Shown here: positions 57,067 to 64,000 of the stretch, one piece after another
How the letters are laid out: every line of letters starts with the position of its first letter
Position numbering within the stretch: the stretch's first letter is position 1
DNA from: Methylibium sp035762065
GTDB taxonomy: Bacteria; Pseudomonadota; Gammaproteobacteria; Burkholderiales; Burkholderiaceae_C
Reading direction: 5' to 3'
NCBI RefSeq assembly: GCF_035762065.1
Contig: NZ_DASTPW010000003.1
Coordinates: forward strand, 1-64,000
Length of the DNA stretch: 64,000 nucleotides
Translations under genes and position numbers: made by a program
The notes under the pieces: model-generated
Database searches by the model: none
Seen by the model: only the letters and a program-made list of their open reading frames with translations
Told to the model about the DNA's origin: nothing

Positions 57067-57070
<4 letters not shown>
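56111..57070 (-). CDS. crtB: Phytoene synthase CrtB
   Basis: This 319-residue enzyme condenses two geranylgeranyl diphosphates to phytoene. The first Asp-rich motif is DDVVDG (about residue 48). The second region is QLTNIARDVLDDHAAGRLYLP in its parts around 170-190, with metal-binding Asp residues and the GRxYLP signature. It is the last gene of the crtX-crtY-crtI-crtB operon and overlaps crtI by ATGA. The substrate is made by a GGPP synthase (crtE) that is not in the window. The C-terminal 20 residues are not conserved. Confidence 0.94.
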
Positions 57071-58586
<1,516 letters not shown>

Positions 58587-58590
<4 letters not shown>

Positions 58591-59765
58591 GTCATGCGCT
58601 CCAGCAGCCGCGGCGGCAGCATCACCTTCAGCGCCGCGCTCACCGGCACCGGCGGGCGGCCGGTGACGATGCGCAGCTTGTCCGCGATCGACAGGCGCTC
58701 GCTGTAGAAGCGGCCGACCAGCCGCTCGGGCAGGCGGTAGAAGTGCGCGAGCACCTGATGGCGCGTGTCGGCCTGCCCGGCGAGGAACAGCAGCCGGTTG
58801 AGCATCCGGAAGAAGGCCTGCGAGCGCCATGTCGCGCGCGCATGACGTTCGATCGCCTGCGCGAGGCTCGCGGCATCCAGCGCGCTCTGGCGCGCGATGA
58901 AGTCGGCGAAGCGGATCGCCTGCGGCAGCGAATAGCCGGTGGTCGGGTGGAACAGCCCGGCGCGCAGGCCGCTGCACGGCTGGCCGTTCGTCGCGCGCCA
59001 GAACGCATCGATGTCGCCGTCGATCGCGATGGGCAGCACGCCGTGTTCCTCGCGCAGCGTCTCGGCGACGCGCCAGCCTTGCGCTTCGGCATAGCCGAGC
59101 GCGCGCTCGCGCAGAGCGGCCGCGTCGAGCGCGGCGGTGTCGGCGTAGTAGGTGTCCTCGATGAGCAGCCGGTCGGCCGCGAGCGGCAGCACGTAGACGA
59201 AGCGGTAGCCGTCGAACTGCGGCACCCGCGCGTCCATGATGGTCGGGCCGGCCAGTCCGTGCGGCGCCGCCAGCCGGACCTCGAGGCCGACGAACTTCTG
59301 GTGCCGCAGCTGCAGGTGCGGGCTCGGCCGGAAGCCCCGACCGTCGATCACCGCCGCGGCGTCGATGCGTTCGCCGGCGCCGGTGCGCACGTGCGTCGGC
59401 GCGACCTCGTCGAGCGCGGTGCCCAGCCGCACCGCATCGCCGAGCCTCGCCATCAGCACCGCGTGGAAGCGCTGCGAGGTGATCGAGTTGTAGCCGCCGT
59501 GCAGGCGGCGCGAGCGCGTCTTGAACATCACCGCGTGATGCGGCCAGTGGTGCACGACGAAGGGCTGCATCCAGACGCGCTGGTCGGCGTCGAGATCGCC
59601 GTCGTGGAAGGACCAGGTGTGGTTGCCGCCGAGCGACGGGCCGCTCTCCAGCACCAGCACGCGCAGCTGCGGGCGCGTCTCGCGCAGCCGCCAGGCGATC
59701 AGCCCGTTGGCGAGCCCGCCGCCGGCGAGCACGAGGTCGTGGCGCGCGGGCTCAATGGAGGGCAT
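58587..59765 (-). CDS. crtY: Lycopene beta-cyclase CrtY
   Basis: This 392-residue flavoprotein-type cyclase closes both ends of lycopene to form beta-carotene. It has the N-terminal FAD motif VLAGGGLANGLIAWRL (about residues 11-26), GNHTWSFHD, the YRFVYVLPL and DTYYAD segments, and TGYSLPQAIRFAD near residue 290. It is the CrtY type of Pantoea and alphaproteobacteria. The start overlaps the end of crtX by 14 bases. Confidence 0.94.
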
Positions 59766-60996
59766 GGCGCTCCACCAGTTCGGCCGCGCGCGGCGCGCCG
59801 CCGGCGGCCGTCAGCGAGGCCGCGATGTCCCGCGCGCGCGAGCGGAACGCGGCGTCGTGCAGCACGCGCTGCATCGGCCGGCGCAGCGCCGCGACGCTGG
59901 TGGAGCGGCCCTGCAGGCGTGCGCCCGCGCCCGCGCGCACGACGCGACGCGCGATCGCGCCCTGCTCCATCGCCAGAGGCACCAGCACCAGCGGCACGCC
60001 GAGCGCCAGCGCGTCGAGCACGGTGTTCATGCCGCCGTGCGTCACCACCAGTTCGCACCGCGCGATCACGCGCCGCTGCGGCAGGTGGCGCGCGACGATC
60101 GGCGCGCCCGGCAGCGCGGCGGCTTGCGCGTCGCTCAGGCGCCCGTTGTGCGCGACCACCGCGGTCAGCCCGAGTTCGCGACACGCCTGCGTGATCCGCG
60201 CGATCAGCGCGAAGCGCCCGCCCTGCAGGCTGCCGAGGCTCACGAAGGCGAGCGGCCCGCGCGTACCGGCCGGCGGCGTCCACGGTGGCTCGTCTTCCGC
60301 AGCGGCACGCAGCGGCCCGGTGTAGGCGAAGCCTTCGGGCAGGTCTTCGCGCGGGAAGTCGAGCGCGCTCGACAGTTGCCCGATCTGCCGCGCCGAAAGG
60401 CACTGCTCGGTGCGCGTGGCGAGCGGCAGGCCGAACGCCGCGGACCAGTGCGCAAGCACCGCCGAGACGCGGCCCATCAGCCAGTCGCTGACCCGGTAGC
60501 CGCCGAGGTTGCGTTCGCGCGCCCAGCGCGTGCGCCGGTAGTCCCAGTCGGTGAACGGCGGCGGCACGTAGGGCTCGCGGTTCAGCATCAGCGCGTTGGC
60601 GACCGACACCTGCGGCAGGCCGAAGCGCCGGGCGAGCAGCCCGCCCGCGGGCTCGAGCTGATCGCAGACGATGCCGGCCGGCTCGATCCGCCGCAGCACC
60701 GCGGGCGCGTCGCGGCACAGCATGTCGGTCATGCCGGCCACGTCGGCGATCACCTTGCGGATGCCGTAGACGCCGCGCAACGACGTCAACGCGCGTTCGA
60801 GCCGTGCCAGCGTGCCGCGCGGATGGCTGTGCGCGCCGACCCGCTCGCAGCCGAAGCCGGCCGCCTCGATGGACGCCGCGGCATCGTCGATCGCGACGAA
60901 CGTGACGCGGTGCCCGCGCCGCTGCAGCGCCGATCCGAGCGCGAACATCGGGTTCAGGTGTCCGGCGTACGGAGGACAGAAGAGGGCCAGGTGCAT
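59752..60996 (-). CDS. crtX: Zeaxanthin glucosyltransferase CrtX
   Basis: This 414-residue GT1-family glycosyltransferase adds glucose to the 3-hydroxyl groups of zeaxanthin-type carotenoids. It has ALFCPPYAGHLNPMFALG at the N-terminus and the nucleotide-sugar motif THGGMNTVLDALALGVPLVL near residue 330. ATG 60996 is used; a GTG at 61014 would add 6 residues. It is the first gene of the leftward crt operon. No promoter box is clear in the 100 bp before it. Confidence 0.9.
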   Translation of the reverse strand: MHLALFCPPYAGHLNPMFALGSALQRRGHRVTFVAIDDAAASIEAAGFGCERVGAHSHPRGTLARLERALTSLRGVYGIRKVIADVAGMTDMLCRDAPAVLRRIEPAGIVCDQLEPAGGLLARRFGLPQVSVANALMLNREPYVPPPFTDWDYRRTRWARERNLGGYRVSDWLMGRVSAVLAHWSAAFGLPLATRTEQCLSARQIGQLSSALDFPREDLPEGFAYTGPLRAAAEDEPPWTPPAGTRGPLAFVSLGSLQGGRFALIARITQACRELGLTAVVAHNGRLSDAQAAALPGAPIVARHLPQRRVIARCELVVTHGGMNTVLDALALGVPLVLVPLAMEQGAIARRVVRAGAGARLQGRSTSVAALRRPMQRVLHDAAFRSRARDIAASLTAAGGAPRAAELVERHALH

Positions 60997-61098
60997 GACG
61001 ACTGCTTGGGGCACGAAGCGTGCGGAGCGTCGGCAAGGCGCATTCCCGAGCCTTGCGCCGGGGCGGCGCCGGCGCCGCCCCGGGCCCCGAAGCGGTGC

Positions 61099-61995
61099 TC
61101 AGCGCGAGCGCTTCGGCCGCGCCGGCGGCAGCTTCAGCAGGCCCGTCGCGAGCGAGGTGCCCAGCAGGATCACCGCGCCGCCGACGAGCATCGCGCCGGT
61201 CAGTGCTTCTTCGAGCAGCAGCCAGCCCCAGAGCACCGCGAAGACCGGGATCAGGTAGGTCACGGTCAGTGCCCGCGCCGGTCCGAGCCGCGCGATCAAC
61301 CGGAAATACAGCAGGTAGGCCATGCCGGTGCTGGCGACCGACAGCAGCACGAGCGCGAGCCAGCTTCGGGCCGACGGCAGCACCGCCGGCCACCACCACC
61401 AGGTCGGCAGCGCCAGGCACAGCGCGGCCGAGAGCTGGCTGCCGGTGGCCAGTGCCAGCGGCGGCACGCCGGCAAGCCGCTTGCGCGTGTAGTTGGCCGA
61501 CCAGCCGTACAGCAGCGTGGCCGCGAGGCAGGCGAGCACCGCCCAGCCGGCCGCGTCGGCGCCGGGCTTGAAGCTCGCCTTGTCCCAGGCCAGGCCCATC
61601 ACGCCGGCGAAGCCCAGCGCGAGCCCGAGCATGCGCGAGCGCGTCGGCCGGTCGCCGAGCCACCACCACGCGATCGCCGCGCCCCACAGCGGCGTGGTCG
61701 CGTTGAAAATCGACGACAGCCCCGCGGTGATCGACAGCGCCGCATAGCTGTAGGCGAGGAAGGGCAGCGCCGAGTTGGCGATGCCGACGACCATGATCGT
61801 GCCGGCGTGCTCGCGCAGCGCGCCGAGCTGCCCGCGCGCGGCCAGCAAGGGCAGCAGGAACAGCGCCGCGCCGATCACGCGCAGGCCGGCGAGCGCGACG
61901 GCGCCGAACTCGCCCGCGCCGACGCGCATGAACAGGAAGGAAGCGCCCCACAGCGCCGCGAGCGCGACCAGCTCGCCGCCATCGCGCGGCTTCAG
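61099..61995 (-). CDS. EamA (DMT-superfamily) transporter
   Basis: This 298-residue membrane protein has ten hydrophobic helices in two EamA repeats (AALWGASFLFMRVGAGEFG in the first, CLAATLLYGWSANYTRK in the second). This family exports metabolites, but substrate cannot be read. There is no ATG, GTG or TTG before TM1. The frame meets CTG at 61995, overlapping the TGA of ogt (CTGA), and this codon fits the position where homologues begin (MxPRDxxELVxLAALWG). The next ATG removes most of TM1. A CTG start, or an error in the sequence, is possible. Confidence 0.8.
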   Translation of the reverse strand: MKPRDGGELVALAALWGASFLFMRVGAGEFGAVALAGLRVIGAALFLLPLLAARGQLGALREHAGTIMVVGIANSALPFLAYSYAALSITAGLSSIFNATTPLWGAAIAWWWLGDRPTRSRMLGLALGFAGVMGLAWDKASFKPGADAAGWAVLACLAATLLYGWSANYTRKRLAGVPPLALATGSQLSAALCLALPTWWWWPAVLPSARSWLALVLLSVASTGMAYLLYFRLIARLGPARALTVTYLIPVFAVLWGWLLLEEALTGAMLVGGAVILLGTSLATGLLKLPPARPKRSR

Positions 61996-62540
61996 CGCAG
62001 CACCCCTTCGAGCCGCAGCAGCTCCAGCTTGCGTTCGAGCCCGCCGGCATAGCCGGTCAGTGCGCCGGCCGAGCCGATCACGCGGTGGCAGGGCACGATC
62101 ACGGAGATCGGATTGCGGCCGACCGCCGCGCCGACCGCGCGCACCGCGCCCGCGCGGCCCAGTTGCGCGGCGATCGCGCCGTAGCTCGCCGTCGCGCCGT
62201 GTTCGATGCGCCGCAGCGCCTGCCACACCGCCTGCTGGAAGGGCGTGCCGCGCGGATCCAGCGGCACCGCGAAGCGCGCACGGCCGTCGCGCCAGTAGGC
62301 GGCGAGTTCGGCGAGCGTCTGCGCGATCCAGCGCTGGTTCGCATCGACCGGCGCATCGAGCGGGCCGGGGTGGTGCTTCTGGCGGTCGAACCACAGGCCG
62401 GCCAGGCCTTGTTCGGTGGCGGCGAGCGTGACAGGGCCGAGCGGCGTGTCGCCACGCCCCTGCGCGACCAGCGGCCACGCGCCGCGCGCAGGGGCCAGGC
62501 TCGGCGCAGGGCCGCTCGCCAGGGTGATGTGCAGGTTCAT
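61992..62540 (-). CDS. ogt: Methylated-DNA-protein-cysteine methyltransferase (Ogt/MGMT type)
   Basis: This 182-residue suicide enzyme moves O6-methyl from guanine to its own cysteine. The active site is ISVIVPCHRVIGSAGALTGY (Cys about 148). The DNA-binding loop is YGAIAAQLGRAGAVRAVGAA, and FQQAVWQAL is the helix before it. Its ATG overlaps the stop of the Ada/AlkA gene (ATGA), so the two repair enzymes are coupled. An upstream extension in the same frame is the tail of the other gene and is not part of it. Confidence 0.94.
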   Translation of the reverse strand: MNLHITLASGPAPSLAPARGAWPLVAQGRGDTPLGPVTLAATEQGLAGLWFDRQKHHPGPLDAPVDANQRWIAQTLAELAAYWRDGRARFAVPLDPRGTPFQQAVWQALRRIEHGATASYGAIAAQLGRAGAVRAVGAAVGRNPISVIVPCHRVIGSAGALTGYAGGLERKLELLRLEGVLR

Positions 62541-64000
62541 GTTGCGTTCTCCAGGTGGTGCCACAGCCGCATCACCGCGTAGGCGCGCCAGGGGCGCCAG
62601 GCTTCGGCGAGCGCGGTGACGTGCTTCGCGTCCCGTGAGCCGAGCGCGTTGTGCAGGCCGATGTCGGTGGCGGGCCAGGCGTCGGGCCAGGCGAGCGCGC
62701 GCATCGCGATCACCTGCACCGTCCATTCGCCGATGCCGGGCATCGCGCGCAGTGCATCGAGCGTCGCCTGCAGCGGCGCGCCGCGGTGCAGCGCGAGCCG
62801 GCCGTCGGCGACGGCGCGCGCCAGCGCCTGGATCGCGCCGACGCGCTGGCGCACGATGCCCAGCGTGCCGATGTCGGCGGGCCGCGCGGCCGCGAGCGTC
62901 GCGGCGTCGGGGAAGAGCCGGTGCAGGTCGTCGAACGGCGTCGCGAGCGGCGCGCCGAAGCGCTCGACCAGCCGCCGCGCCAGCGTGCGCGCGCCCTTGA
63001 CGGTGACCTGCTGGCCGAGGATCACGCGCATCGCGGTCTCGAAGCCGTCGAAGCCCCCGGGCAGGCGCAAGCCCTCGCGCGGCGCGCAGGGCAGACGCGC
63101 GAGCACCGGGTCGATGCGCGAGGGGTCGGCGTCGAGGTCGAGCGCCTGCCGCACGACGTCGAGCACTCGGGCGAGCGCCGGCTCCAGGCTCGGCGCAAGC
63201 GCGAGTTCGACGCGGTGCGCCGCGGGCAGGAAGCGCAGCGCGATCCAGCCGGCGTGCTGTCCGCCGGGCGCGCGCGCATCGGCGATGCGCAGCGTGCGGC
63301 GCATCGACAGCGGGCCGTCGATCGTCTCGACGCCTTCGATCGCGCGTGCCGCGGCGAAGCGCATCAGCGAATCGATGTCGTAGGGCGGCCGGTAGGCGAG
63401 CACGAGGCGGGTCGCGGCCTGCGCACCCGCCGCGGCCGTGCGCCCGGCCAGGCGCAGCCGGCTCGGGCTCATCCGGCAATGCGCGGCGAACGCGGCATTG
63501 AAGCGCCGCTGGCTCGCGAAGCCGCATTGCAAGGCGATCTGCGTGACCGGCAGGGTGGTGTCGGTCAGCAACTGCTTGGCGAGCAGCAGGCGCTGGTTGG
63601 TCCAGTAGTCGATCGGCGTCACGCCGTGGGCGGCGACGAAGATGCGGCGCAGGTGGCGGTCGGTGACGCCGAGCTTCGCGGCGATGTCGGGCAGCTGCAG
63701 GTCGAGCCCGCTGCGCGCCGCGTGCTCGAGCATCCGCGCCGCGTGGGCGGCGAGCACCTGCGGCGAATCGACCAGCGACAGCCCCGGCGCCAGCTCCGGC
63801 CGGCAGCGCAGGCAGGGCCGGAAGCCCGCCTGCTGTGCACTCGCCGCATTGGCGAAGAAGCGCAGGTTCGAGCGCCGCGGCATGCGCACGCGGCACACCG
63901 GGCGGCAATAGATGCCGGTCGAGGTGACGCCGGCGAACAGCCGCCCGTCATAGCTCGCGTCGCGTTCGAGCCAGGCGCGGTATGCGGTGTCGTCGTCGAT
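62537..64000 (-). CDS. Ada/AlkA fusion: methylation sensor and 3-methyladenine glycosylase, 5' end outside
   Basis: 488 codons are visible and the frame is open to the window edge. Order: Ada zinc domain (YDGRLFAGVTSTGIYCRPVCR with CRPVC and CLRC zinc cysteines; the first Cys is the methyl-phosphotriester acceptor), an AraC-type helix-turn-helix (about 95-165 of the visible part), an AlkA N-terminal domain, and the HhH-GPD glycosylase (MPGIGEWTVQVIAMRAL, catalytic Asp in ATDIGLH). There is no Ada methyltransferase domain here; ogt next door supplies it. It should both sense methylated phosphates and remove alkylated bases. Most upstream residues are missing from view. Confidence 0.93.
   Translation of the reverse strand: MDDDTAYRAWLERDASYDGRLFAGVTSTGIYCRPVCRVRMPRRSNLRFFANAASAQQAGFRPCLRCRPELAPGLSLVDSPQVLAAHAARMLEHAARSGLDLQLPDIAAKLGVTDRHLRRIFVAAHGVTPIDYWTNQRLLLAKQLLTDTTLPVTQIALQCGFASQRRFNAAFAAHCRMSPSRLRLAGRTAAAGAQAATRLVLAYRPPYDIDSLMRFAAARAIEGVETIDGPLSMRRTLRIADARAPGGQHAGWIALRFLPAAHRVELALAPSLEPALARVLDVVRQALDLDADPSRIDPVLARLPCAPREGLRLPGGFDGFETAMRVILGQQVTVKGARTLARRLVERFGAPLATPFDDLHRLFPDAATLAAARPADIGTLGIVRQRVGAIQALARAVADGRLALHRGAPLQATLDALRAMPGIGEWTVQVIAMRALAWPDAWPATDIGLHNALGSRDAKHVTALAEAWRPWRAYAVMRLWHHLENAT

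Noticed and set aside
59617..62052. Rightward 811-codon open frame opposite crtX and the EamA gene
   Set aside because: Antisense shadow with Arg/Gln/Glu-rich composition and no domain; the leftward genes carry clear motifs.

Overview
The window is about 70% G+C, with tightly packed genes and frequent ATGA/GTGA stop-start overlaps. The gene orders are those of betaproteobacterial Burkholderiales: leuCDB-asd-fimV-truA-trpFBA-accD-folC-dedD-cvpA-purF-metZ-gltX, sdhCDAB-sdhE-gltA, and mfd/ispDF. I infer a relative of Rubrivivax, Leptothrix or Methylibium. That placement rests on gene order and protein style, not on a phylogeny. There is no prophage, CRISPR array, rRNA operon or complete insertion sequence. 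Nearly all of the DNA is accounted for by about 60 protein genes and four tRNA genes.

Layout. 1-13 kb: the tail of a crotonase gene and an internally deleted feruloyl-CoA synthetase relic, then serB, mfd, ispD-ispF, an EnvZ/OmpR pair, a periplasmic SIMPL protein, 3-hydroxybutyrate dehydrogenase, a hydrolase and relA. 13-22 kb: tRNA-Val, a small membrane protein, then a leftward operon. This operon runs feruloyl-CoA synthetase, binding protein, permease, fused permease-ATPase, ATPase, thioesterase. A TetR regulator diverges from it across a promoter region with two matching operators 80 bp apart. The set looks like uptake and CoA activation of a plant-derived aromatic acid. 22-35 kb: a lipoprotein, an ArsC-like reductase, a membrane protein, acnA, a vapBC toxin-antitoxin pair, a secreted protein, mdh, a GntR regulator, sdhCDAB-sdhE and gltA. 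This is a TCA-cycle block with a perfect palindrome between mdh and gntR. 35-54 kb: the amino-acid, purine, fatty-acid and folate biosynthesis block, ending in gltX and tRNA-Ala, -Glu, -Asp. 54-61 kb: a carotenoid cluster, crtZ-crtW (+) converging on crtX-crtY-crtI-crtB (-). 61-64 kb: an EamA transporter and a DNA-alkylation repair pair (ogt and an Ada/AlkA fusion cut by the window edge).

How they work together. The carotenoid genes encode phytoene synthesis, desaturation to lycopene, cyclisation to beta-carotene, 3-hydroxylation, 4-ketolation and glycosylation. The expected products are zeaxanthin- or astaxanthin-type xanthophylls and their glucosides. crtE is not in the window. The most interesting signals beyond routine annotation are these: the twin TetR operators and the aromatic-uptake operon; the decayed second fcs gene next to a crotonase; the xanthophyll cluster next to tRNA-Asp; the 16-bp palindrome of the TCA block; a repeat element that supplies the 5' end of livF; triple GC hairpins made from the 3' end of an ArsC-like gene; and an EamA gene whose only credible start is CTG.
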